5,910 bases of DNA from contig JASLFM010000100.1 in assembly GCA_030150585.1 (NCBI GenBank), positions 1 to 5,910 of the forward strand. The letters run 5' to 3'. Position 1 is the stretch's first letter; the number at the start of each line of letters is the position of its first letter. Made by a program: the position numbers and the translations under genes. This document shows, one piece after another, positions 1 through 5,265 of this stretch. This DNA comes from Acidovorax sp. (GTDB taxonomy: Bacteria; Pseudomonadota; Gammaproteobacteria; Burkholderiales; Burkholderiaceae_C). The notes below the pieces were generated by a model. That model made no database searches, had not been told where the DNA came from, and worked only from the letters and a program-made list of their open reading frames with translations.

Positions 1-459
1 GGCTTCAACCTCAATGCCAAGCTCGACATCGACCCCGACTTCCTCAAGGAAGACGAGCACGACCACCACCATCACCACGATCATGACCACGAGCACGGGG
101 AGCATTGCAGCCACCCCTCGCACCAGCATGACCATGCGCACGGGCACCACCATCACCACGACGACGATGTGAAGAGCTTCGTCTACCGCTCCGAGCGTCC
201 GTTCGATCCCGCCAAGCTCGAGGACTTCCTCGGCGCCATTGTCAACATTTATGGCCCGCGCATGCTGCGCTACAAGGGCGTGCTGAACATGCAGGGCACC
301 GAGCGCAAGGTGATCTTCCAGGGCGTGCACCAACTCATGGGCAGCGACCTGGGCCCGCAGTGGGCCGAGGGCGAGCCGCGCCAGAGCCGCATGGTGTTCA
401 TTGGCATCGAGCTGCCGCAGGACATCTTCCGCCAGGGGCTGGACCAGTGCCTCGCATGA
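1..459 (+). CDS. CobW/COG0523-family GTP-binding metal chaperone, C-terminal part (5' end outside window)
   Basis: The frame is open from the first base and ends at TGA 457-459, leaving 152 residues. Residues 1-19 look like the end of the GTPase domain. Residues 20-53 form a metal-binding-type loop with 20 histidines in 34 residues, including two runs of five (22-26 and 49-53) and one cysteine (36). Residues 57-152 match the CobW C-terminal domain (PF07683 type), with the start SFVYRSERPFDP and the core VIFQGVHQLMG. Family members use GTP hydrolysis to deliver metals, often zinc, to client proteins in the cytoplasm. The Walker motifs and the CxCC metal site lie upstream of the window and cannot be checked, so the exact metal and client are unknown. 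An internal GTG at 169 is not the start, because the domain runs through it. The gene is followed after 143 bp by dksA. Family assignment is solid; zinc is inferred from the His-rich loop and the family. Confidence 0.9.
   Translation, partial: GFNLNAKLDIDPDFLKEDEHDHHHHHDHDHEHGEHCSHPSHQHDHAHGHHHHHDDDVKSFVYRSERPFDPAKLEDFLGAIVNIYGPRMLRYKGVLNMQGTERKVIFQGVHQLMGSDLGPQWAEGEPRQSRMVFIGIELPQDIFRQGLDQCLA
64..161 (+). repeat. 17-nt in-frame direct repeat inside the His-rich loop
   Basis: The 17-nt word CACCACCATCACCACGA occurs exactly at 64-80 and again at 145-161, 81 nt (27 codons) apart. Each copy encodes a five-histidine block. Between them lie more CAC/CAT codons mixed with GAC/GAT. Because the offset is a multiple of three, slippage or recombination between copies would lengthen or shorten the metal-binding loop without breaking the gene. 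Confidence 0.85.
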
Positions 460-482
460 CGATGTGTGGGATATCTGCCACT

Positions 483-514
483 TTGTCACCGGGGGGCGTA
501 CAGGTGGCTACAAT
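483..514 (+). promoter_or_regulatory. possible sigma-70 promoter for dksA
   Basis: A TACAAT hexamer at 509-514, preceded by GGC, is a good -10 element. The best upstream -35 match is TTGTCA at 483-488, but the spacer is 20 nt, longer than the usual 16-18, so the -35 assignment is weak. Transcription would start near 521, giving a leader of about 80 nt before the dksA start at 603. No Zur-type palindrome (GTTATA...TATAAC style) was seen here. Confidence 0.35.
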
Positions 515-524
515 CGCGCCCCGG
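489..524. repeat. inverted repeat surrounding the dksA -10 hexamer
   Basis: CCGGGGGGCG at 489-498 can pair with CGCGCCCCGG at 515-524, giving 9 of 10 base pairs (mismatch 495/518) around a 16-nt loop that contains the TACAAT box. No T-run follows, so it is not a classical terminator for the upstream gene. It could be an operator-like site over the promoter, or a chance GC-rich pairing. Confidence 0.4.
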
Positions 525-589
525 TAAAACCCGGAAGGCTTGCCACACGTCCCCCGGCCGCACAGCGGTCCAGGGTCGCCCCGTATTGC

Positions 590-595
590 GAGGAG
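590..595 (+). promoter_or_regulatory. Shine-Dalgarno site that sets the dksA start
   Basis: GAGGAG at 590-595 lies 7 nt upstream of GTG 603. It is the only strong ribosome site near any in-frame start of dksA. It favours GTG 603 over the TTG at 540, and over the internal ATG at 867 that would give a more usual DksA length. Confidence 0.7.
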
Positions 596-602
596 ACAGG
601 AA

Positions 603-1358
603 GTGAAAGCCGAATCCAGCAAACCCAAGGTGGCTGCCAAAGCCCCTGCGGCGGCTGCCCCGAAGGCCTCGGCGAAGGTCCGGCCCGCCGCCAAGGCCAT
701 GACCCCGCCGGCAGCGCCCCGCAAGGCCGCCGGCAAGGATCTTGCGCCCCCTGCTGCAGGGGAACCCGTGCGCAGTGCGCGGCCTTCTTCCCGTTTGGCC
801 CAATTGACCGTACCATCCTCTGCAAAGGCAGCGCCTACCGCTGCCCCAGCCAGTGACACAAAGACCATGCCTACGACCCTGCAAGCGCAGCCCGCCGCTG
901 CCAAACGAGACCCCAAGCTGGCGAACAATTGGAAGACCAAGTCCGCTGAAGAGCTGACCGACGAGGAAGTGCTCGCCATGCCCGAGAGCGAGTACATGAA
1001 CGAGAAGCAACTGGCTTTCTTCCGCCACAAGCTCCTCCAGCTCAAGCAGGACATGCACAACAACGCCGGTGAAACCACAGAGCACCTGCGCGAGGACACC
1101 GTGGTCGTGCCCGATCCGGCCGACCGCGCGACCATCGAGGAGGAGCATGCGCTCGAACTGCGTACGCGCGACCGCGAACGCAAGCTGCTCAAGAAGATCG
1201 AGCAGTCCATCGCGCGCATCGACGCAGGCGACTACGGCTACTGCGACGAGACGGGCGAGCCCATCGGTGTGGGCCGCCTGCTCGCACGCCCCACGGCCAC
1301 GTTGTCGCTCGAGGCGCAGCAGCGCCGCGAGCTCAAGCAGAAGATGTTCGGCGATTGA
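603..1358 (+). CDS. dksA: DksA, RNA polymerase-binding transcription factor; long N-terminal tail, no C4 zinc site
   Basis: DksA binds the secondary channel of RNA polymerase and, with ppGpp, resets transcription at rRNA and amino-acid promoters. From GTG 603 the product is 251 residues. Residues 1-100 are a basic, low-complexity Ala/Pro/Lys tail; the core begins near 105. Landmarks match E. coli DksA (151 aa) with an offset of exactly 100: YMNEKQLAFF at 131-140, coiled-coil tip DPADRA at 171-176 (D171, D174 and A176 for D71, D74 and A76), then ELRTRDRERKLLKKIE, and the globular domain from 211. The C4 zinc finger is reduced to C214, with T217, S235 and A238 in place of the other cysteines, as in zinc-independent DksA proteins. 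The tip needed for polymerase control is intact, so the protein should be active. The start is chosen from the GAGGAG ribosome site; ATG 867 would give 163 residues but has no clear ribosome site. It sits 143 bp after the CobW-type gene and 57 bp before the STAS gene. Confidence 0.93.
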   Translation: MKAESSKPKVAAKAPAAAAPKASAKVRPAAKAMTPPAAPRKAAGKDLAPPAAGEPVRSARPSSRLAQLTVPSSAKAAPTAAPASDTKTMPTTLQAQPAAAKRDPKLANNWKTKSAEELTDEEVLAMPESEYMNEKQLAFFRHKLLQLKQDMHNNAGETTEHLREDTVVVPDPADRATIEEEHALELRTRDRERKLLKKIEQSIARIDAGDYGYCDETGEPIGVGRLLARPTATLSLEAQQRRELKQKMFGD

Positions 1359-1374
1359 ACCTGGAGCCGGCGAA

Positions 1375-1399
1375 GCCGCAGGGCCCAGGGGTCTGCGGC
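1375..1399 (+). other. intergenic stem-loop after dksA
   Basis: GCCGCAG (1375-1381) pairs perfectly with CTGCGGC (1393-1399) around an 11-nt loop. It begins 16 bp after the dksA stop and ends 16 bp before the next start codon. No T-run follows, so an intrinsic terminator is unlikely. It may mark the dksA mRNA 3' end, act in RNA processing, or be a chance GC-rich hairpin. Confidence 0.4.
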
Positions 1400-1415
1400 G
1401 CAGTCAACCATCCCC

Positions 1416-3161
1416 ATGAGCAAGGAAGAGAGTAGTTCCGGCGGCCTGCTGTCCAAGATGGTGCGGTTCGTGCGCAACCCCACTGTCAACTGGTCCGAGC
1501 TGGACTCGATCGACGCCGATCGGGAGAGCCAGTACAGCAAGCAGATGCTCAAGGAGATGATCGAGCGCAAGCGGCGCAACGATTTCGTGCGCCGCCGCGA
1601 GTTCGACCAGCTGCGCAAGCTGCGCCAGCGCGAGGCCCTTACGGGCCAGCGCACCGAGGACCCCACGGCCCGTCCCTCGTTCTTCCAGAGCAGCATGACC
1701 TCGCCCGACGACCGGGCCGTCACGCTCAAGAAGATCGACGAGATCGAGGCGCAGATGTCCCAGCAATGGTGGAAGAGCAAGCAGCCAGCCACCGAATCCT
1801 TGCCGTCCGCGGGCGCCGATGCGCCGGGGGCTGCGAGCGCTGCCTTTGCTCCCACGGCCCCCCTGACCCTGCCGGGCGGATTGGCGGCGGCTCCCGTCGC
1901 CCCCCCCGCACCCGTCGAGCCCTTGTTCACCGATGACAGCCTGCTGCCCAGCGGCGGCCTGTCCGCGCCCCATTCGCGGGCGGTGCCCTTGGATCTGCCA
2001 CCCGCTGCCGGGCTGCAGGCCGAGCCGTCCGCGCCCGCAGAAGAACCGGAGGTATTCGTGCACGAGCCCGACCTGGAGGAAGCCGCCATCCGGTTTGCGA
2101 GCGGCGATCACGCGGGAGCCGAGGCCGGCTTGCTTGACGTGCTGGCCCAGCACGCGCAGGACGACCCGCAACAGCAGTTCGAGATCTGGATGACCCTGTT
2201 CGACCTGTACCGGGCCACGGGGCAGCACGAGCGGTTCGAGGCCCTGTCCATCGATTTCGCCGCACGTTTCAGCCGCTCGGCTCCGCTGTGGTTCTCCATT
2301 CCCGAGCAACTGGGCGAGGCCGCTCCCGCAGCGTCCGGCGCAGCCCCCGCACCCGCGGCCCCGCCGGCTGCGGCGCGCCAGTTCAATTGGAGCGCTCCGG
2401 GCTCGGTCACTGGTCAGACCGTGGCGGCGCTGCAGGCCGCACTGGCGCGCGCGGCCTCGCCTTGGGTGTTTGCATGGTCGCGCCTCATGGCCATCGATGA
2501 GGCGGCGCTGCCCGCGCTGGCCAACCTGTTCAACCAGTGGGCGGACCAGGACGTGCAGATTGCGTTCACGGGTGTGGAAGCCCTGCATTCACTGCTGGAA
2601 AGCAAAACCCGGTCGGGAGACCGCGCGAGCAATCCCGAGTGGTGGCGCCTGCGCATGGCAGCGCTGCGGCTCATGGGCCGCGCCGATGAGTTCGAGCTCG
2701 TCGCACTCGACTACTGCGTGACCTACGAGGTCTCTCCCCCTTCCTGGGCGGTGCCGCGCTGCGGCTACACAGCCGACGACGGGACGGTATCGGGCACGGC
2801 TGCGGCTGCGGGCGCAGCAGGTGTGCCCGACAGCGAGATCATGGCGTCTGGCTTCGGCGAGCCTTCGCAGTTCGAGCCCGAAGCGCCGCGCCCCACACTC
2901 TCGGGCCACATCGATGGCGACGCCGGGCCGTTGCTCGCGCCGCTGGCCGAGATGGTGAAGCCCGGCGCGCCGCTCATCGTGGGTTGCGAGCGCCTCATCC
3001 GCGTGGATTTCGCGGCTGCGGGCTCGGTGCTCAACTGGGCGGCCACGCAGCAGGCCCAGGGGCATGCGGTGCAGTTCGTGAACCTGCACCGCCTCGTGGC
3101 TATTCTGTTCAACGTGATCGGCATCAACGAGCACGCCTGGGTCGTTCCCCGCAAGAATTGA
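1416..3161 (+). CDS. conserved protein with two helical-hairpin + STAS-like units (function unknown)
   Basis: A 581-residue protein for which I know no gene name; I recall similar proteins between dksA and hslV in Burkholderiales. Residues 10-30 (LLSKMVRFVRNPTVNW) begin a conserved-looking N-terminus, followed by a strongly basic helical stretch at about 44-77. Residues 125-215 are a low-complexity Ala/Pro linker. Then come two similar units. Unit A has a TPR/FimV-like helical pair (217-292, ending APLW) and a STAS-like alpha/beta domain (321-396). Unit B has a similar helical pair (407-444, ending PPSW) and a second STAS-like domain (494-580). The two STAS-like domains align around SRLMAIDEAAL and ERLIRVDFAAA. 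There is no signal peptide or transmembrane segment, so it is probably cytoplasmic. The Asp of the STAS phospho-loop is kept (D361, D531), but the Ser/Thr that would be phosphorylated is absent. ATG 1416 has no clear ribosome site; it is chosen because the conserved-looking N-terminus starts there. Role unknown; a protein-protein adaptor is plausible. Confidence 0.85.
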   Translation: MSKEESSSGGLLSKMVRFVRNPTVNWSELDSIDADRESQYSKQMLKEMIERKRRNDFVRRREFDQLRKLRQREALTGQRTEDPTARPSFFQSSMTSPDDRAVTLKKIDEIEAQMSQQWWKSKQPATESLPSAGADAPGAASAAFAPTAPLTLPGGLAAAPVAPPAPVEPLFTDDSLLPSGGLSAPHSRAVPLDLPPAAGLQAEPSAPAEEPEVFVHEPDLEEAAIRFASGDHAGAEAGLLDVLAQHAQDDPQQQFEIWMTLFDLYRATGQHERFEALSIDFAARFSRSAPLWFSIPEQLGEAAPAASGAAPAPAAPPAAARQFNWSAPGSVTGQTVAALQAALARAASPWVFAWSRLMAIDEAALPALANLFNQWADQDVQIAFTGVEALHSLLESKTRSGDRASNPEWWRLRMAALRLMGRADEFELVALDYCVTYEVSPPSWAVPRCGYTADDGTVSGTAAAAGAAGVPDSEIMASGFGEPSQFEPEAPRPTLSGHIDGDAGPLLAPLAEMVKPGAPLIVGCERLIRVDFAAAGSVLNWAATQQAQGHAVQFVNLHRLVAILFNVIGINEHAWVVPRKN

Positions 3162-3189
3162 CTTGCAAAGCGGCGCGGCGCCCCCATCT
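3162..3189 (+). promoter_or_regulatory. candidate heat-shock (sigma-32/RpoH) promoter for hslVU
   Basis: CTTGCAA at 3162-3168 differs at one base from the sigma-32 -35 consensus CTTGAAA. CCCCATCT at 3182-3189 fits the -10 consensus CCCCATNT fully. The spacer is 13 nt, within the known range. The -35 abuts the TGA of the upstream gene, and the -10 lies 9 bp before the hslV ATG. Transcription would start around 3195-3199, so the mRNA would be leaderless or nearly so. In E. coli hslVU is a sigma-32 operon, which supports the call. A short hairpin (3178-3182 with 3193-3197) overlaps this site but would mostly lie upstream of the transcript. Confidence 0.65.
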
Positions 3190-3198
3190 GTTGGCGCT

Positions 3199-3744
3199 AT
3201 GGAACAGTATCACGGCACCACCATCTTGAGCGTGCGCCGCCAGACCCCCGAAGGCGTACAGGTCGCCATCGGTGGTGATGGCCAGGTCACATTAGGCAAT
3301 ATCGTCGTCAAGGGCACGGCGCGCAAGGTGCGCAAGCTCTACCACGGCAAGGTGCTCGCGGGCTTTGCCGGGGCCACGGCCGATGCATTCACGCTGTTTG
3401 AGCGTTTCGAGGCCAAGCTCGAAAAGCACCAGGGCCATTTGACGCGCGCGGCCATCGAGCTCACCAAGGACTGGCGCACCGACCGCGTGCTGCGCCGCCT
3501 CGAGGCCATGCTGGCCGTGGCGGACGCAAGCGCCTCGCTCATCATCACGGGCAATGGCGATGTACTGGAGCCCGAGCAGGGCATCGTCGCCATCGGCTCG
3601 GGTGGTGCCTATGCGCACTCTGCCGCCAAGGCGCTGCTGAACAACACCGCGCTCTCGGCCGAAGAGGTCGTCAAGAAGTCGCTCGAAATCGCGGGCGAGC
3701 TGTGCATTTACACCAACATGCACCACACCATCGAAACACTCTGA
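3199..3744 (+). CDS. hslV: HslV (ClpQ), proteolytic subunit of the HslVU protease
   Basis: HslV is the threonine peptidase (family T1) that forms a double hexameric ring and degrades proteins fed to it by HslU in the cytoplasm. The product is 181 residues. It starts MEQYHG and then TTILSVRR, where E. coli HslV begins MTTIVSVRR, so T7 should be the catalytic N-terminal threonine after removal of six residues. Other landmarks are GGDGQVTLGN at 25-34 with D27, K43 (E. coli K33 counted from Thr1), FAGATADAFTLFERFEAKLEKHQGHL at about 56-81 (read from motif pieces), ITGNGD at 116-121, GSGGAYA at 133-139, and the cation-site residues G166, C169 and T172. A four-residue insertion follows SVRR relative to E. 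coli. ATG 3199 is preferred over TTG 3163, which would add 12 non-conserved residues. No ribosome site precedes the ATG, consistent with the near-leaderless transcript proposed above. hslU follows after 56 bp. Confidence 0.97.
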   Translation: MEQYHGTTILSVRRQTPEGVQVAIGGDGQVTLGNIVVKGTARKVRKLYHGKVLAGFAGATADAFTLFERFEAKLEKHQGHLTRAAIELTKDWRTDRVLRRLEAMLAVADASASLIITGNGDVLEPEQGIVAIGSGGAYAHSAAKALLNNTALSAEEVVKKSLEIAGELCIYTNMHHTIETL

Positions 3745-3800
3745 ATTTGATAGCTTTCAGCGCTTGCTTGACGGGCGCTGGGGCTTGATCTGGCTTGAAT
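3745..3800 (+). repeat. Comamonadaceae-type stem-loop intergenic repeat filling the hslV-hslU gap
   Basis: The whole spacer resembles a dispersed intergenic repeat I remember from Acidovorax, Polaromonas and relatives: a TTTGATAGCT start, an AGCGCTTG...GGGCGCT stem, then GGCTT and an end in CTTGAA. In RNA, AGCGCTTG (3759-3766) pairs with CGGGCGCT (3772-3779) around loop CTTGA, and the stem extends to 3755-3783 for 12 continuous pairs, five of them G-U. Those G-U pairs become A-C mismatches on the other strand, so the hairpin is strong only in the sense of the operon. The family match is from memory and unverified; the stem-loop is directly visible. Confidence 0.6.
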
Positions 3801-5102
3801 ATGTCCTCCATGACCCCCCAGGAAATCGTTTCCGAGCTCGACAACCACATCGTCGGCCAGGCCGGCGCCAAGCGCGCTGTGGCGATCGCGCTGCGCAACC
3901 GCTGGCGCCGCCAGCAGGTGGATGCCGGCCTGCGCCAGGAAATCACACCCAAGAACATCCTCATGATTGGCCCCACGGGCGTGGGCAAGACCGAAATCGC
4001 GCGGCGCCTCGCGCGGCTGGCCGACGCGCCGTTCATCAAGGTCGAGGCCACCAAGTTCACCGAGGTCGGCTACGTGGGCAAGGACGTGGATTCCATCATC
4101 CGTGACCTCGCCGAGATGGCGGTCAAGCAGACGCGCGAGTCCGAGATGAAGAAGGTTCGCACCCGCGCCGAAGATGCCGCCGAGGAGCGCATCCTCGACG
4201 TGCTGGTGGGCGAGGCTGCGGCCGACAGTGCCACGCGGCAGGTGTTCCGCAAGAAGCTGCGCGAGGGCCAGCTCGACGACAAGGAGATTGAGATCGACGT
4301 GGCCGAGGCGCGCCCGCAGCTCGAAATCATGGGCCCGCAGGGCATGGAGGAAATGGCCGAGCAACTGCGCGGCATGTTCAGCCAGCTGGGCCAGGAAAAG
4401 CGCAAGACGCGCAAGCTCAAGATCTCCGAGGCCATGAAGCTGCTCACCGACGAGGCCGCCGCCAAGCTGGTCAACGAGGAAGAGATCAAGACCCGCGCGC
4501 TGCAGAACATGGAGCAGAACGGCATCGTCTTCATCGACGAAATCGACAAAGTGGCTGCGCGCCAGGAGGCCAGCGGCGCCGACGTGTCGCGCCAGGGTGT
4601 GCAGCGCGACCTGCTGCCGCTGGTGGAGGGCACCACTGTGTCCACCAAGTACGGCATGGTCAAGACCGACCACATCCTCTTCATCGCCTCGGGGGCGTTC
4701 CACCTCTCCAAGCCCAGCGACCTGATTCCCGAACTGCAGGGGCGCTTCCCGATCCGCGTGGAGCTGGGCTCGCTCTCGGTGCAGGACTTCGAGGCCATCC
4801 TCACGCAGACCCACGCCTCGCTCGTGAAACAGTACCAGGCGCTGCTGGCCACGGAGGGCGTGGCGCTCGATTTCACGCCCGAGGGCATCACCCGCCTGGC
4901 GCATATCGCCCACGAGGTCAATGAACGCACCGAGAACATTGGCGCACGCCGCCTTTCCACGGTGATGGAGCGCCTGCTCGACGAGGTGAGCTTTGACGCG
5001 GCCAAGCTCAGCGGCCAGACCGTGGTGGTGGACGCCGTCTACGTCGACGCGCGCCTGGGCGCGCTGAGCCAGAACGAGGACCTGTCCCGCTACATTCTCT
5101 GA
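3801..5102 (+). CDS. hslU: HslU (ClpY), AAA+ ATPase subunit of the HslVU protease
   Basis: HslU is the Clp/Hsp100 unfoldase that recognises substrates, unfolds them with ATP and passes them into HslV. The product has 433 residues (E. coli 443). Visible parts are Walker A GPTGVGKT at 57-64, the pore loop GYVG at 90-93, the intermediate (I) domain at roughly 105-235, Walker B IVFIDEID at 242-249, GVQRDLLPLVEG at 266-277, the ELQGRFPIRVEL box at 311-322 with the presumed arginine finger R315, sensor 2 GARRL at 381-385, and the C-terminal tail DLSRYIL that docks into HslV. The 10-residue shortfall lies in the I domain, where an E. coli loop near 135-147 is shorter. The start is ATG 3801, giving MSSMTPQEIVSELD, which aligns with E. 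coli MSEMTPREIVSELD; the TTG at 3795 would add only two residues. No ribosome site is visible; the repeat stem-loop ends 17 nt before the start. All functional motifs are intact. Confidence 0.98.
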   Translation: MSSMTPQEIVSELDNHIVGQAGAKRAVAIALRNRWRRQQVDAGLRQEITPKNILMIGPTGVGKTEIARRLARLADAPFIKVEATKFTEVGYVGKDVDSIIRDLAEMAVKQTRESEMKKVRTRAEDAAEERILDVLVGEAAADSATRQVFRKKLREGQLDDKEIEIDVAEARPQLEIMGPQGMEEMAEQLRGMFSQLGQEKRKTRKLKISEAMKLLTDEAAAKLVNEEEIKTRALQNMEQNGIVFIDEIDKVAARQEASGADVSRQGVQRDLLPLVEGTTVSTKYGMVKTDHILFIASGAFHLSKPSDLIPELQGRFPIRVELGSLSVQDFEAILTQTHASLVKQYQALLATEGVALDFTPEGITRLAHIAHEVNERTENIGARRLSTVMERLLDEVSFDAAKLSGQTVVVDAVYVDARLGALSQNEDLSRYIL

Positions 5103-5122
5103 CTGGCGTCAAGCCTTCACAA

Positions 5123-5149
5123 AGCACTTGCATTGAAGGTGCTAAGTGC
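5123..5149 (+). other. two mutually exclusive small hairpins after hslU
   Basis: AGCACTT (5123-5129) can pair with AGGTGCT (5137-5143; seven pairs including one G-U, loop of 7), while its GCACTT part (5124-5129) can also pair with AAGTGC (5144-5149; six perfect pairs, loop of 14). A T5 run occurs only at 5164-5168, too far from either stem for a standard intrinsic terminator. This may be the weak 3' end of the hslVU transcript. I would not call it a terminator with confidence. Confidence 0.3.
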
Positions 5150-5235
5150 CTGCTGGGAAAAGGTTTTTACACGTTCCCGGCCTGCAAATTCGCTTCTAAG
5201 TCCTTGATTTCATTGCAAAAGTTTGTTGCCACCCC

Positions 5236-5265
5236 TTGGGTATGGTGTGCTTTTCCTGCTACAGT
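5236..5265 (+). promoter_or_regulatory. likely sigma-70 promoter for mraZ and the dcw cluster
   Basis: TTGGGT (5236-5241) and TACAGT (5260-5265) are 18 nt apart and give a plausible -35/-10 pair. The stretch before it (5103-5235) is AT-rich for this genome and contains short A and T tracts that could serve as an upstream element. Transcription would start near 5272, leaving a leader of about 80 nt before the mraZ start. The MraZ box array begins inside the -10. Confidence 0.5.

Noticed and set aside
58..168. His-rich segment as an engineered His tag or a vector join
   Set aside because: It is mixed with Asp/Glu, uses both His codons and is embedded in a CobW-family protein, where such loops are natural.
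398..1219. Long open frame on the minus strand across cobW/dksA
   Set aside because: It lies antisense to well-recognised genes and has a Ser/Ala/Gly/Arg-rich product with no known motif, as expected from high GC content.
1412..1419. CCCCAT before the STAS gene (and another at 5789) as sigma-32 -10 boxes
   Set aside because: Both overlap start codons and neither has a CTTGAA-like box 11-16 nt upstream.
1404..2588. 394-codon minus-strand open frame under the STAS gene
   Set aside because: Arg/Gly/Leu-rich shadow of codon bias; the + strand frame shows clear domains and gene context, and no domain is visible in the antisense product.
3163..3198. TTG 3163 as hslV start
   Set aside because: It would add 12 residues unlike HslV and lies inside the predicted -35; ATG 3199 gives the MEQYHGTT start recalled from relatives.
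3794..3818. Second heat-shock -35 (CTTGAA at 3794) before hslU
   Set aside because: No CCCCAT-type -10 at a proper distance, and it would start transcription inside the hslU coding region; CTTGAA is the end of the intergenic repeat.
3708..4913. 401-codon minus-strand open frame under hslU
   Set aside because: Full overlap with intact hslU, and its composition (His, Leu, Gly, Arg) mirrors the complement of hslU codons.
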